From: an uncultured Oxalobacteraceae bacterium
GTDB lineage: Bacteria; Pseudomonadota; Gammaproteobacteria; Burkholderiales; Burkholderiaceae_D
Direction: 5' to 3'
Assembly (NCBI GenBank): GCA_903862415.1
Contig: CAIOYD010000070.1
Coordinates: 1-64,000, forward strand
DNA length: 64,000 bases
Shown: in pieces, positions 1 through 8,397 of the stretch
How the letters are laid out: each line of letters begins with the position of its first letter
Position numbering within the stretch: the first letter of the stretch is position 1
The notes under the pieces: generated by a model
What the model was told of the DNA's origin: nothing
Databases searched by the model: none
Seen by the model: only the letters and a program-made list of their open reading frames with translations
Made by a program: the position numbers and the translations under genes

Positions 1-115
1 AACTTTTAGAAATTTAATTTCGAATTCTAAGCGAAAACGGAGAATTTGGATGATGAAATAGTGATTTTTGTTAATGTTTTTGCGTAAGTCCGACAAAATT
101 TAGTGCTTATAACGA

Positions 116-145
116 AATCAACTCCACCGTGTAAGTTGATTTTTT
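116..145 (+). terminator. Possible terminator for a gene left of the window
   Basis: AATCAACT at 116-123 pairs with AGTTGATT at 134-141 and runs into a T tract. The stem is AT-rich and the loop is 10 nt, so it would be weak. Confidence 0.4.
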
Positions 146-167
146 CGGTTCCCTCTCGACTGACACA

Positions 168-173
168 TATAAT
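168..173 (+). promoter_or_regulatory. -10 box TATAAT before the HAAS/GIN pair
   Basis: A perfect TATAAT hexamer lies about 130 bases upstream of the GTG at 303. No good -35 hexamer sits 16-18 bases ahead of it, so the promoter may be activator-dependent or this may be chance in AT-rich DNA. Confidence 0.35.
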
Positions 174-302
174 AGCCGCGCCAGCGAAAGGCGCATTATG
201 TACAGGTCATGCCTTGAAAAGCGCACTTTATCGCAAAACCACTACACTCGGTCCTGAGTTTGAATATAGTTCGTTCAGGGAAAACAAAAAGGGGAATTCA
301 TC

Positions 303-1049
303 GTGACTAAACTGGAATTTATTGCTGCATTTACATCGGCCTGTGACAACATGCCCAGAGAATTGCTTGATGCGGCGCTTGCGGATTATGAACGCCAGTT
401 CACTGATCAATTGTTGTCAGGACAAAGTGAGCGTGCCATTGTCGATGGTTGGGGTGCGCCGCAAACTGCCGCCCTGAAATTAAAATTGCAAACTTTGAAT
501 GGTAATTTGGCGCAACCGTTGAGTGGTGCCAAGGTGCTGCGGGTAGTGATGGCCGGAGCCGGACTGGCGGTACTGGACTTTTTTCTGTTGATACCGGCCA
601 GTTTCGTGGGTTTTTTGTTGACGAGTCTGTTTCTGCTGGGCAGTGGCGCTTATCTGGGAGGAATTTTTGTCACAGTGTCAAGTTTGGTTGGGGTCAATTA
701 CATCGAAGTGCCGCAATCTTATTTTCCTGCCGCCATGTTCAGTCATGTCGATATCGGCAGTGTGCGCATTGATCCTGATGTGATCGTGGTGGATACCCCA
801 GTGCTGGCCATGCCACATTCCAGCACCAACATTACTCCGGACATCATTGCTTTTGAAGACGCAGGTCAGCACCAAAAACAAACCCTGCACATTGCCACCA
901 ACCTGCATAAAAACGCGGTCTGGAACGGATTGGGGATCACACTGACCGGAATGATGCTGCTGGTATTGGGTTTGTTGGCCGTACGGTTGAGTTTCCGATT
1001 GCTCGGTCGCTTTATCGGCTGGCATTTATTCACCCTGAAAAATGCCTGA
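303..1049 (+). CDS. HAAS/DUF1700-type membrane protein
   Basis: The 248-residue protein has an N-terminal helical domain (about residues 1-65) of the HAAS/DUF1700 type, with the characteristic acidic YERQF and a GWGAP turn. Hydrophobic segments follow at about 80-125 and 205-235, with a hydrophilic stretch between them that is probably extracytoplasmic. It starts at GTG 303 behind an AGGGGA-like ribosome site. Known HAAS proteins are encoded with a PadR regulator and a GIN or DUF4097 partner and are thought to act in membrane signalling. The GIN partner follows 30 bases downstream, so the two are probably co-transcribed. The precise function is unknown. Confidence 0.75.
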   Translation: MTKLEFIAAFTSACDNMPRELLDAALADYERQFTDQLLSGQSERAIVDGWGAPQTAALKLKLQTLNGNLAQPLSGAKVLRVVMAGAGLAVLDFFLLIPASFVGFLLTSLFLLGSGAYLGGIFVTVSSLVGVNYIEVPQSYFPAAMFSHVDIGSVRIDPDVIVVDTPVLAMPHSSTNITPDIIAFEDAGQHQKQTLHIATNLHKNAVWNGLGITLTGMMLLVLGLLAVRLSFRLLGRFIGWHLFTLKNA

Positions 1050-1079
1050 CCGGGTGCATCACTATTTATGGAGTCAATC

Positions 1080-1889
1080 ATGAAATTCATTGCTAAATCT
1101 ATGTTGGTACTGTTGTTGCTGGGGCTGGCTCTGGGCGGTCTGATGTACAACCTGATTAGTGCTCAGGCTAAACATGGGACAGCGACACTATTGCCACCAG
1201 TGGTATTGCAAACTCAGTCCCGTCCACTGACCAATGAAGTCGACAAGGTCGAGATCGATGCACCGATCGATTTATATATTACGCCAGCCAAACAGGCCAG
1301 TCTGGTAATCGAAGCGGATTCGCGGCTGTTGAACAAAATCATCGTGGATCAGCAAGGGCGCACTTTACGCATCAGCACCAAAGGCTTATTCATTACCATG
1401 AACGATGCGCTGAAAATCACATTGAATCTTCCTGCCATCACGGAACTGAACCAGCGCGGCAGCGGCAATGTTGTCCTCAGCGGTTTTACTGCGCCACAAA
1501 TGACGGCACTGCTGTCTGGCTCCGGTGATACCCGTTTGCAGGGGCAGTTTAAAAATTTGCTGGTCAAGTTGCAGGGCAGTGGCAATGCAGACATTAATAG
1601 CGGTAGCAGCGATAAAGCCGAACTTCAGTGCAGTGGTTCCGGAAACGCAGCCATGCTCGGCAAGGCGGCCGACTTGACGGTGAGTCTGAGCGGTTCCGGC
1701 AACGTTGATGCGCAGCGTATGATTGCGCAAAATGCCAGTGCTGGAGTCACTGGCTCGGGAAATGTTAAATTGTATGCCAATCAGTCGGCCAATTTAACCC
1801 TCTCAGGTAGTGGTAACATTGATATGTATGGCAACCCGGCCCGGCATACCATTAAAAAAACCGGTTCTGGGGAAATCAGCTGGGATTGA
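1080..1889 (+). CDS. GIN-domain (DUF2807) exported beta-helix protein
   Basis: After an N-terminal hydrophobic segment (about residues 5-25, signal peptide or anchor), the protein carries a repetitive region in which G-S-G-N recurs about every 20 residues, each copy followed by a short beta strand. This is the hallmark of the GIN (DUF2807) right-handed beta helix. It is expected in the periplasm or anchored to a membrane. ATG 1080 is preferred over ATG 1068 because GGAG at 1070-1073 sits six bases before it. It forms a pair with the HAAS gene upstream, and a strong terminator follows. Its ligand is unknown. Confidence 0.8.
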   Translation: MKFIAKSMLVLLLLGLALGGLMYNLISAQAKHGTATLLPPVVLQTQSRPLTNEVDKVEIDAPIDLYITPAKQASLVIEADSRLLNKIIVDQQGRTLRISTKGLFITMNDALKITLNLPAITELNQRGSGNVVLSGFTAPQMTALLSGSGDTRLQGQFKNLLVKLQGSGNADINSGSSDKAELQCSGSGNAAMLGKAADLTVSLSGSGNVDAQRMIAQNASAGVTGSGNVKLYANQSANLTLSGSGNIDMYGNPARHTIKKTGSGEISWD

Positions 1890-1910
1890 GCTTGAATTAT
1901 TAGCGCAGCA

Positions 1911-1945
1911 GGGCTTATTCATGTATGCATGAATAAGCCCTTTTT
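1911..1945 (+). terminator. Rho-independent terminator of the HAAS/GIN operon
   Basis: A perfect 13-bp stem (GGGCTTATTCATG with its complement) closes a TATG loop at 1911-1940 and is followed by TTTTTG. Confidence 0.9.
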
Positions 1946-2057
1946 GTTCTGTTGTAACACTTTCGAGTTAAAAAACGCCAATACAATGCATCAATGGCAA
2001 TTTAAAGCAACGATTTACATATAAATTCGGCATTTTTAGTGTTTCCTTAAAAAAATA

Positions 2058-2086
2058 TTGTTACTAATAATAAATATCTGTAATAA
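2058..2086 (+). promoter_or_regulatory. Possible promoter of the periplasmic binding protein gene
   Basis: TTGTTA (2058-2063), 17-base spacer, TAATAA (2081-2086), in AT-rich DNA about 70 bases before the start codon. Only moderately like sigma-70. Confidence 0.35.
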
Positions 2087-2153
2087 TTCTTGAGTAGAGA
2101 CGCCACCATGCCAAGTGGGTAGTTTGATAACTAAATTATTTTCAAAAGAAATT

Positions 2154-3272
2154 ATGACGCAAAGAAAATTGCACTTGTTAAGCCTGTCCGTTTTGATTGC
2201 GCTGCTGACTTTAAGCCATGTCGCATGGTCACAAGAAAATGCCATGCAGGCCATGGGCAAGGCGAATGCCAAGGTGGCGAAAGCGGCTTCACGTAAAAAT
2301 CGCTGGGACGGTCCAACCGACGGCCCTAAATTAATTGCCAAAAAAAAGCTGGTATTTATTGGTGGTGACATGGGCGATCCGGCTACCCAAGCAGTGTATA
2401 AGGGTGTCAAGGAAGCCTCGACATTGGCTGGCTGGGAATTGCTTATGATCGATTGCCGTGGAGCCTGTTATCAGGGAGCCCCAGTCGTTAATCAGGCCAT
2501 CGGCATGAAGCCCAACGGAATTATTCTGGCCGGAGTGGACGCTTCTACCCAGCTCAAGGGTTTGGCCAAAGCGCAGGAAAATAAAGTCACAGTGGTCGGC
2601 TGGCACTCGATTGTCAAATCGGGCGCGGTTGAGGGCTTATTTGCCAATGTGGGCAACAATCCACGCGAGGCCGCCCAGATTGCCGCATTCTATGCGGTGA
2701 CCGAAGCCAATTCAAAAATGGGCTTGGTGATTTTTGCTGATTACTCGACCCCGTATCTGGCTGCTAAGTCAACGGCATTGATTGAAATTCTGAAACAGTG
2801 TGAAAATTGCCGCCTGCTCAGCGTTGAAGAATTGCCAATTGCAGAAGCTCCAGGAAAAATGCAGCTCGCCGTTGAAGACCTGATGAAAAAGCAAGGTTCC
2901 AAATGGACTCATGTGCTGGCTGTGAATGACATGTACTTTGATTTAATGGAAAAACCCGCCATTGCCAGTCTGATTGCTGGCAATAAACTTAAAGGTTTGT
3001 CGGCCGGTGACGGTTCTCCGAATGCTTATTTGCGTATTCGCAACAACACCCTGCAGCTCGGCACCGTGCCGGAACCGGCCAATTTGAACGGTTGGCAGCT
3101 CGTTGATGAATTAAACCGTTCTTTTTCCGGCGCTGGCGCCAGTGGCTACACCCCCGCGCTGCATTTGGCCACCAGCCAGAATCTGGCTTTTGATGGCGGC
3201 TCGAAAAACATGTTTGATCCGGATAATGACTATCGTGAACAATACAAAAAATATTGGGCACCTGGAAATTAA
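2154..3272 (+). CDS. Orphan periplasmic sugar-type substrate-binding protein
   Basis: A 372-residue protein with a classical signal peptide (basic start, hydrophobic core, cut near AWSQ-EN) and a type I periplasmic-binding fold (Peripla_BP_4 class) seen in the KKLVFIGGD strand and the repeated alternating hydrophobic strands. ATG 2154 directly precedes the signal peptide; the earlier GTG 2115 would put 13 unrelated residues before it. No ABC permease or ATPase is adjacent and terminators isolate it on both sides. It may feed a distant transporter or act as a periplasmic sensor. The ligand cannot be read from the sequence. Confidence 0.8.
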   Translation: MTQRKLHLLSLSVLIALLTLSHVAWSQENAMQAMGKANAKVAKAASRKNRWDGPTDGPKLIAKKKLVFIGGDMGDPATQAVYKGVKEASTLAGWELLMIDCRGACYQGAPVVNQAIGMKPNGIILAGVDASTQLKGLAKAQENKVTVVGWHSIVKSGAVEGLFANVGNNPREAAQIAAFYAVTEANSKMGLVIFADYSTPYLAAKSTALIEILKQCENCRLLSVEELPIAEAPGKMQLAVEDLMKKQGSKWTHVLAVNDMYFDLMEKPAIASLIAGNKLKGLSAGDGSPNAYLRIRNNTLQLGTVPEPANLNGWQLVDELNRSFSGAGASGYTPALHLATSQNLAFDGGSKNMFDPDNDYREQYKKYWAPGN

Positions 3273-3292
3273 CAACAGCAATTTCCGTTCTT

Positions 3293-3332
3293 AAAAAAAA
3301 CACAATGCGTTTCGGTGCATTGTGTTTTTTTT
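3293..3332. terminator. Terminator after the binding protein gene
   Basis: CACAATGC (3301-3308) pairs with GCATTGTG (3317-3324), with an A tract before and eight T after. It should work on the + strand and possibly both. Confidence 0.85.
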
Positions 3333-3456
3333 CATACGGCCGTAGTAATTGACCGGCACCATACCCATATGGTTATGCTTGAATGCAATTATCTCAGGTC
3401 TGTTAGAATTAGGTTATATCCTCTAATTGCTGTTTTTTGAAAAGGTCTTAGTGACT

Positions 3457-4299
3457 ATGTTGTATCCCGAATTATTCAAATCGCTCGAACAAGTCCGCTG
3501 GAATATGGAAACCGACATTCCCTGGGATCAGTTCGATGGCAGCAAGCTCACACTTGAGCAGGCCCGGACGATCAAGATGAACGCCATTACCGAATGGTCC
3601 GCGTTACCGGCGACAGAAATGTTTTTGCGCGATAACCGTCAGGACAGCGATTTTTGTGCCTTTATGTCGGTGTGGTTTTTTGAAGAACAAAAACACTCGC
3701 TGGTATTGATGGAGTATCTGCGTCGTTTCCATCCTGAACTGGTGCCGACCGAAGCGGAACTCGATAATGTGCGGTTTGAATTTGACCCGGCTCCGCCACT
3801 GGAAACCCTGATGCTGCATTTTTGCGGTGAAATTCGCTTAAATCACTGGTATCGCTGCGCTTCCGACTGGCATACCGAACCGGTGATCAAGCAAATTTAC
3901 AAAATGATCAGTCAGGATGAAGCCCGTCATGGCGGTGCTTACCTGCGTTACATGAAAAAAGCCCTGAATCAGCTCGGTGATGTTGCCAGTTCCGCGTTTG
4001 CCAAAATCGGCGTCCTGATGGCGTCATCCCGCCGTACTGATAAGCCATTGCACCCTACCAATCTGCATGTCAATCAGTCCTTGTTTCCTAACGATACGAT
4101 CCAAAGTCGCCTGCCAGATCCTGACTGGCTCGAACGTTGGCTCGATGGGCAGATTAAATTTGATGGCGAATGGGAAAAGAAAGTCGTCGAGCGTATTTTG
4201 CACAACCTGTCTTTGCTGTTTAATGAGAAATTTGAGAACGTGCAGGCTCTTAATCGTTATCGCAAAGAAATCTCTGCCCGCATGGTGGTGGCGGTCTGA
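3457..4299 (+). CDS. Ferritin-like diiron-type protein
   Basis: An all-helical protein of 280 residues with EEQKH in one helix and DEARH in a later one, the ExxH pairs typical of ferritin-like diiron carboxylate proteins such as acyl-ACP desaturases and P-oxygenases. It lacks a signal peptide and should be cytoplasmic. The start is uncertain: GTG 3451 sits five bases after AAAGG, ATG 3457 eleven bases after it. It stands alone between the binding protein and a lipoprotein gene, and I see no electron-transfer partner. The family assignment is good; the substrate is unknown. Confidence 0.7.
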   Translation: MLYPELFKSLEQVRWNMETDIPWDQFDGSKLTLEQARTIKMNAITEWSALPATEMFLRDNRQDSDFCAFMSVWFFEEQKHSLVLMEYLRRFHPELVPTEAELDNVRFEFDPAPPLETLMLHFCGEIRLNHWYRCASDWHTEPVIKQIYKMISQDEARHGGAYLRYMKKALNQLGDVASSAFAKIGVLMASSRRTDKPLHPTNLHVNQSLFPNDTIQSRLPDPDWLERWLDGQIKFDGEWEKKVVERILHNLSLLFNEKFENVQALNRYRKEISARMVVAV

Positions 4300-4432
4300 G
4301 GTTGCTACATAACCCTACATTTTATTGTAATTATGTCTTTGCTATATCGCTACTTTCTGGCATAGTTAATACTTTAAAGGTGTCACTGGAATCGACCTGA
4401 TTTCAGGCCAAGAACTTGTCTGGAGGTGTGTG

Positions 4433-5047
4433 ATGAAACTGCATCAATTAACTCTGGCAGTGGCTGTAGTCAGCGCGCTGCTTGCTTCCTGCGGAGGCTC
4501 TGTTGATGCCCGTATTGGCGGTACGCTGTCTGGGTTGGCTGGCAGCACTACGGTCAGCCTGGTCAATAATGGCGGCGATCTGCTCACGCTCAACTCTAAC
4601 GGGAATTTCAATTTCCGCCAAAAACTCAGTTCCAAATCCAGTTATAACGTCACGGTGTATACCCAACCCAATGGTGAAACCTGCTCGGTGACCAACGGCA
4701 GTGGTAATGTCGATTCGCGCGGCAGTGATGTCAGCAATATTACTGTGAGCTGTGTTGCCGGTAGTTCCACCACGACGGCGGTGTCGGCGGCCATTAGTGG
4801 CCTCGCGTTCGGTGCCGATCTGGTACTGTTAAATAATGGCGTCGACAATCTGACCGTAACAGGAACCACTGTTACCGCCTCCGGTGGCACTGTGACCAAG
4901 CTGTTTTCAACTCCACTGGTGTCAGGTGCAAATTACAGCGTCACGGTCAGCACTCAGCCGGTCGGTCAGGCCTGTGTGGTGACCAACGGAATTGGTCAGA
5001 TACCGGCCACAGGCAGTGCAGCTCCGGCGATTGTGACCTGTCAGTGA
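4433..5047 (+). CDS. Lipoprotein with two tandem homologous domains
   Basis: The signal peptide ends in a lipobox, LLASC, with the acylated cysteine near residue 20. Two similar units of about 85 residues follow. Each has SGLA, a V-L-NNG-D-L strand, Y-x-VTV-TQP-G-xC, VTNG-G and a closing V-x-C, so each unit can form its own disulphide. Low-complexity Ser/Thr/Gly content suggests surface or periplasmic exposure. GGAGG at 4422-4426 fits ATG 4433. Similar repeats are common in betaproteobacterial surface lipoproteins; the function is unknown. Confidence 0.75.
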   Translation: MKLHQLTLAVAVVSALLASCGGSVDARIGGTLSGLAGSTTVSLVNNGGDLLTLNSNGNFNFRQKLSSKSSYNVTVYTQPNGETCSVTNGSGNVDSRGSDVSNITVSCVAGSSTTTAVSAAISGLAFGADLVLLNNGVDNLTVTGTTVTASGGTVTKLFSTPLVSGANYSVTVSTQPVGQACVVTNGIGQIPATGSAAPAIVTCQ

Positions 5048-5104
5048 AAAGGTAGAAAATTATCTCCCCACTCGGGGCGTTGTGAGCTAATCCTGTTACT
5101 ATTA

Positions 5105-5138
5105 CAAGCAAAGCGCGAATAAAATCGCGCTTTGCTTG
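5105..5138. terminator. Long perfect hairpin between lipoprotein gene and rfaE2
   Basis: A 14-bp perfect inverted repeat (CAAGCAAAGCGCGA and its complement) around an ATAAAA loop. Only TT follows on the + strand, so termination strength is doubtful. It lies 23 bases before the rfaE2 start. Confidence 0.55.
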
Positions 5139-5160
5139 TTAACTGCTACCGGAGCCCCGC

Positions 5161-5631
5161 ATGTTTGAAGAAAAAATCGCCACCGACGCCACCTTGCAAC
5201 AACGCATGCGCGACTTACCGAAGCCGGTCGTCCTGACCAATGGGGTGTTTGATATTTTGCATCGCGGCCATGTCACTTATCTGGAGCAGGCGCGCGCACT
5301 CGGTGCTTCGCTGGTGGTGGCCGTCAATACCGATGCCTCGGTTAAACGTCTTGGAAAAGGCGATGATCGCCCCATCAATAATTGTGCTGACCGTATGGCT
5401 GTGCTGGCAGCACTGGAATCCGTCAGTCTGGTGATTGCCTTTGATGAAGATACCGCCCTCGAAGTAGTGCAGGCGGCAAAGCCGGATATCTATGCCAAGG
5501 GCGGCGATTACCAGATGGATGCCATACCTGAAGGTCGGGCGGTGCTGGCCTACGGTGGCAAGGTGGAAGCAATCACGTTTTTACATGACCGATCCACTTC
5601 GAAGTTGCTGGCAAAGGTACGCAGCGAATAA
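5161..5631 (+). CDS. rfaE2: D-glycero-beta-D-manno-heptose 1-phosphate adenylyltransferase
   Basis: This 156-residue nucleotidyltransferase has the HxGH signature as HRGH in GVFDILHRGHVTYL and the family's second motif (DRSTSKLL) near the C-terminus. It corresponds to the C-terminal half of E. coli HldE and makes ADP-heptose for the lipopolysaccharide inner core in the cytoplasm. In many betaproteobacteria the kinase and adenylyltransferase are separate genes, which fits this length. ATG 5161 follows a GGAG-type site. Its stop is two bases from the convergent PCuAC gene. Confidence 0.93.
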   Translation: MFEEKIATDATLQQRMRDLPKPVVLTNGVFDILHRGHVTYLEQARALGASLVVAVNTDASVKRLGKGDDRPINNCADRMAVLAALESVSLVIAFDEDTALEVVQAAKPDIYAKGGDYQMDAIPEGRAVLAYGGKVEAITFLHDRSTSKLLAKVRSE

Positions 5632-5633
5632 AA

Positions 5634-6095
5634 TCAGTGTGAATGCGACGTTACTTCGGCTTCGACATGCACCATAACTTCAATTTTGCCGGCTTTTTCA
5701 AATTGTAGCGTCATGGGAAAGTGCTCGCCGGGTTTTAACTGCTGGGTTAAGCCGATCAGCATGACGTGATAACCACCACCTGGCTGCATAGCCAGTTTGC
5801 TGCCCGCCTTGAGAACTATCCCATCAACGGCGCGCATTTTCATGATGTCGCCAGCCATTTCCATCGAATGTAGTTCCACTGAATTGGCGATGCTGCTGCT
5901 GGCACTGATCAGGCGGTCATCCAGCTTACCTTCATTGGCGATAGTGAGAAATGCGCCACCCGCCGTCTGTTGCGCCACCGTGGCGCGTGCAAACGGATGA
6001 TCGATGTGCAGCTCTTTTAATTGATATTCATGCGCCAGCGCCGAAGTGGCAATCACAGAGGCACCGAGGAAAACTGTCAGATAGTGTTTAAACAT
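5634..6095 (-). CDS. Periplasmic PCu(A)C copper chaperone
   Basis: A 153-residue protein with a signal peptide (cut near SALA-HE) and the PCuAC fold. The metal-binding set is visible as HSM and two further methionines, then HVM about 20 residues on (H-x-M-x10-M-x21-H-x-M type), plus a His-ending tail. Known members carry Cu(I) in the periplasm and help Sco load the CuA site of cytochrome c oxidase. The oxidase locus and sco lie a few kilobases away, in keeping with that job. It starts at ATG 6095 behind AAGGAG. Confidence 0.88.
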   Translation of the reverse strand: MFKHYLTVFLGASVIATSALAHEYQLKELHIDHPFARATVAQQTAGGAFLTIANEGKLDDRLISASSSIANSVELHSMEMAGDIMKMRAVDGIVLKAGSKLAMQPGGGYHVMLIGLTQQLKPGEHFPMTLQFEKAGKIEVMVHVEAEVTSHSH

Positions 6096-6114
6096 AAAAA
6101 CTCCTTAAGATAGA

Positions 6115-6585
6115 TTAGGCCCCACCCAGAAAACTATTTTGACGCCAGGCTTCATAGACAACAATAGCTACCGTGTTGGATAAATTCAGACTGCGGTTGT
6201 CTGGCTGCATGGGCAGTCGTATGCGTTGTCCGGTGGGAAAGGACTGACGTAGATCGGGATTGAGGCCTTTAGTTTCCGAACCAAACACAAAAACATCGCC
6301 CGGTAAAAAACGCGCCTCGGAAAATACCCCGGAACCATGCGTGGTCAGGGCAAACATGCGCGCCGGATCTGGTTGCAGGTGCTTGATAAATGCTTCCCAG
6401 TTGGGGTGCACCAGCATACGTGCGTATTCGTGATAATCCAGGCCTGCCCGTTTGAGTTTGCTGTCCTCCAGAGGAAAACCCAGCGGTTCGATCAGGTGCA
6501 GTTGCGCGCCTGTATTGGCGCACAATCGGATGATATTGCCGGTATTTGGAGGAATTTCAGGTTCAACCAGAACAACATGAAACAA
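6115..6585 (-). CDS. trmL: tRNA (cytidine(34)-2'-O)-methyltransferase TrmL
   Basis: A short SPOUT methyltransferase with the PEIPPNTGNIIR start, FGSETKGL and the closing LSNTVAIVVYEA knot motif that binds S-adenosylmethionine. Known TrmL methylates the wobble ribose of tRNA-Leu. I choose TTG 6585: AGGAG lies six bases upstream and the resulting 156 residues match the family, while the upstream ATG 6627 would add unrelated residues and overlap comF. Probably co-transcribed from comF, which ends 19 bases upstream. Confidence 0.92.
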   Translation of the reverse strand: MFHVVLVEPEIPPNTGNIIRLCANTGAQLHLIEPLGFPLEDSKLKRAGLDYHEYARMLVHPNWEAFIKHLQPDPARMFALTTHGSGVFSEARFLPGDVFVFGSETKGLNPDLRQSFPTGQRIRLPMQPDNRSLNLSNTVAIVVYEAWRQNSFLGGA

Positions 6586-6604
6586 AATAGACTCCTGAAA
6601 AAAG

Positions 6605-7351
6605 TTAAGGTGGCAGCGTGCGGGCAAACACCAGATTGGTTACCCGGGCAGCGCCATAGCGTTTGAGGCAGGCAGCGACTTCATTCATGGTCGCACCGGT
6701 GGTCATGACATCATCAACTACGCCGATATGTCGCCCCGGTATTTTATCTGCATCGCGCGGGTTCGGGGAAAATGCATGGCGAATATTGTGCTGACGTTGA
6801 TTTGGATGCAGCCGGGTTTGTTGTTCGGTATCGCGCACTCGCAGTAATAACTGTGAAAAACAGGGACGCGCCAGCCGTTTGGCCAGTGGCCGGGTGATTT
6901 CCAAGGCCTGATTAAAACCGCGCGCAGCCAGTCGCTGGCGGCTTAGTGGAACTGGAATCAGCAAATCCGGCAGGTCGGGCAGAGAGTCAGCTGCCATTGC
7001 CAGTCGTTGCGCCAGCATGGGCGCGACTGCCAATTGGTGGCCAAACTTGAGATTGCGCAGCAACTGGTCTAGTGGCGGTAAATAATCACAGGCGACGATG
7101 CTGCGGTCAAATGCAGGCGGGTGTGTCAGGCAGCTACCGCACACGCGGTCATGGTCTGGCAAAGGCAGGGCACAAACGTCGCAGCGGCGCAGTGTCAGAT
7201 CAAAAAACTGTGACTGACAGGAAGCGCAAATTAACTGTTCCTGCAGGGCAGCGCATAGAAGGCAATTGCATGGCAGCAAAAAGGCTAGCGCCTTCTCCCA
7301 GTACTGAATGAAATCCCGTTGTGCAAGAAAATACGTTAAGTTGTGCCACAT
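6605..7351 (-). CDS. comF: ComF family phosphoribosyltransferase-like protein
   Basis: The N-terminus has CxxC pairs (CNCLLC, CASC, CDVC, CGSC) that probably form zinc sites. The C-terminal half is a type I phosphoribosyltransferase domain with the VVDDVMTTGATM motif that binds a phosphorylated ribose. Members are needed for DNA uptake in naturally competent bacteria, and the domain resembles PRPP-using enzymes, but the reaction is not established. The 248-residue length is normal. It is divergent from the methyltransferase gene, so a promoter region lies between them. Confidence 0.88.
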   Translation of the reverse strand: MWHNLTYFLAQRDFIQYWEKALAFLLPCNCLLCAALQEQLICASCQSQFFDLTLRRCDVCALPLPDHDRVCGSCLTHPPAFDRSIVACDYLPPLDQLLRNLKFGHQLAVAPMLAQRLAMAADSLPDLPDLLIPVPLSRQRLAARGFNQALEITRPLAKRLARPCFSQLLLRVRDTEQQTRLHPNQRQHNIRHAFSPNPRDADKIPGRHIGVVDDVMTTGATMNEVAACLKRYGAARVTNLVFARTLPP

Positions 7352-7413
7352 AATGCGCCATCCAAGTGTAGACTGCGGGTTGTTTGCCTCATCTGACCAA
7401 GACCAATTTTTTT

Positions 7414-8313
7414 ATGCAAAGTGCTCCCATCGATTTATTATTTCTGCGCCGGCGGTTTGAACGTCGTGCGCCGACAGCGGATTTTATCTTCCGGGAAATT
7501 GCCGCCAGAATGCGCGAACGCCTGCAATTGGTGAGGCTTGATCCGCAGCGGATACTTGATGCCGGTTGCGGAAGCGGGGCGGATTTGCCTGCTCTGCAGA
7601 AAAACTATCCCAAAGCGCATGTGATCGGACTCGATGCAACCCATGCCTCGCTGCAATCAGCCCTGCTGGAGCAAACAGCAGCACAACAGTCGTTACAAAA
7701 AATGTTGGCCCAATGGTTGCGTGCGGTTGGCGGTAAGTCCAATACCCAGCTCATTGAAGGTGATTTTGGCGCTGTCCCGCTGGCTGAACAGTCGTTTGAG
7801 CTGGTTTGGTCCAATCTGGCCTTGCACTGGCATCCAGAGCCGGATGCGGTGTTTGCCGAATGGCGTCGGCTGTTGCGGGTGAATGGTTTGCTGATGTTTT
7901 CCTGCTTTGGCCCAGACAGTCTGAAAGAAATTCGTCAGGCTTTTTCCGGTGTCGATGACACGCCGCACAGCCTGCCATTTGTGGATATGCATGATTTTGG
8001 TGACATGTTGGTCAATGCAGGGTTTGCCACGCCGGTGATGGACATGGAAATCATTACCCTGACGTATGACACGGTGCCACAACTGTTCGCCGACGTGCGC
8101 GCTCTGGGCGGCAATCCTTTGTTGACACGGCGTAAAGCGCTCATGGGGAAGGTGGCTTGGCAGCGGGTGTGCTCCCGGCTGGAAGCCATGCGCAACCCTG
8201 ACGGGCGCATTCCCCTGACGCTGGAAATTATCTATGGGCATGCTTTCAGGCCAGTTCCCAGAAGTACCAAGCCCGGAGAAAGCATAATCAAATTCGATCG
8301 CTTAAAAAAATAA
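7414..8313 (+). CDS. BioC-like SAM-dependent methyltransferase
   Basis: A class I methyltransferase of 299 residues. Motif I reads DAGCGSGADL, followed by an acidic strand end (GLDAT), EGDFG and a WSNLALHW motif close to that of BioC. BioC O-methylates malonyl-ACP to start pimeloyl synthesis for biotin, and BioC homologues often sit beside comF in betaproteobacteria, as here. The C-terminal region with YGHAF is also BioC-like. ATG 7414 is the first ATG; no strong ribosome site is seen. An arginine-rich N-terminus follows the start. The BioC role is inferred. Confidence 0.75.
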   Translation: MQSAPIDLLFLRRRFERRAPTADFIFREIAARMRERLQLVRLDPQRILDAGCGSGADLPALQKNYPKAHVIGLDATHASLQSALLEQTAAQQSLQKMLAQWLRAVGGKSNTQLIEGDFGAVPLAEQSFELVWSNLALHWHPEPDAVFAEWRRLLRVNGLLMFSCFGPDSLKEIRQAFSGVDDTPHSLPFVDMHDFGDMLVNAGFATPVMDMEIITLTYDTVPQLFADVRALGGNPLLTRRKALMGKVAWQRVCSRLEAMRNPDGRIPLTLEIIYGHAFRPVPRSTKPGESIIKFDRLKK

Positions 8314-8383
8314 TAAATTCACAATAAAAACGCACTGCAGTTTGATTTCGGATAACTGAAAAATGGTCGAATTGAATTTTTAA

Positions 8384-8397
8384 TTGCGCTACATCAG
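8384..8397 (+). promoter_or_regulatory. FNR-like box upstream of the cox promoter
   Basis: TTGCGCTACATCAG resembles the FNR/Anr site TTGAT-N4-ATCAA in seven of ten defined positions. The same 13 bases recur before oxyR (59287-59299). The box overlaps an ACATCA-GT-TGATGT palindrome at 8391-8404 and lies about 23 bases upstream of the -35 hexamer. Oxygen control of the oxidase operon would make sense; binding is inferred. Confidence 0.4.

Larger units (their letters stand above)
1..302. other. Non-coding leader before the HAAS gene
   Basis: AT-rich stretch without a convincing gene. It holds a weak terminator-like hairpin near 116-145 and a TATAAT box at 168-173. An open frame at 103-306 has no recognisable domain. 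HAAS/GIN pairs are usually preceded by a PadR-type regulator gene; none is visible here, though it could lie left of the window. Confidence 0.6.

Noticed and set aside
103-306. 67-codon open frame before the HAAS gene
   Set aside because: It begins with GTG without a ribosome site, shows no domain or signal, and runs over the predicted terminator, promoter and the GTG 303 ribosome site.
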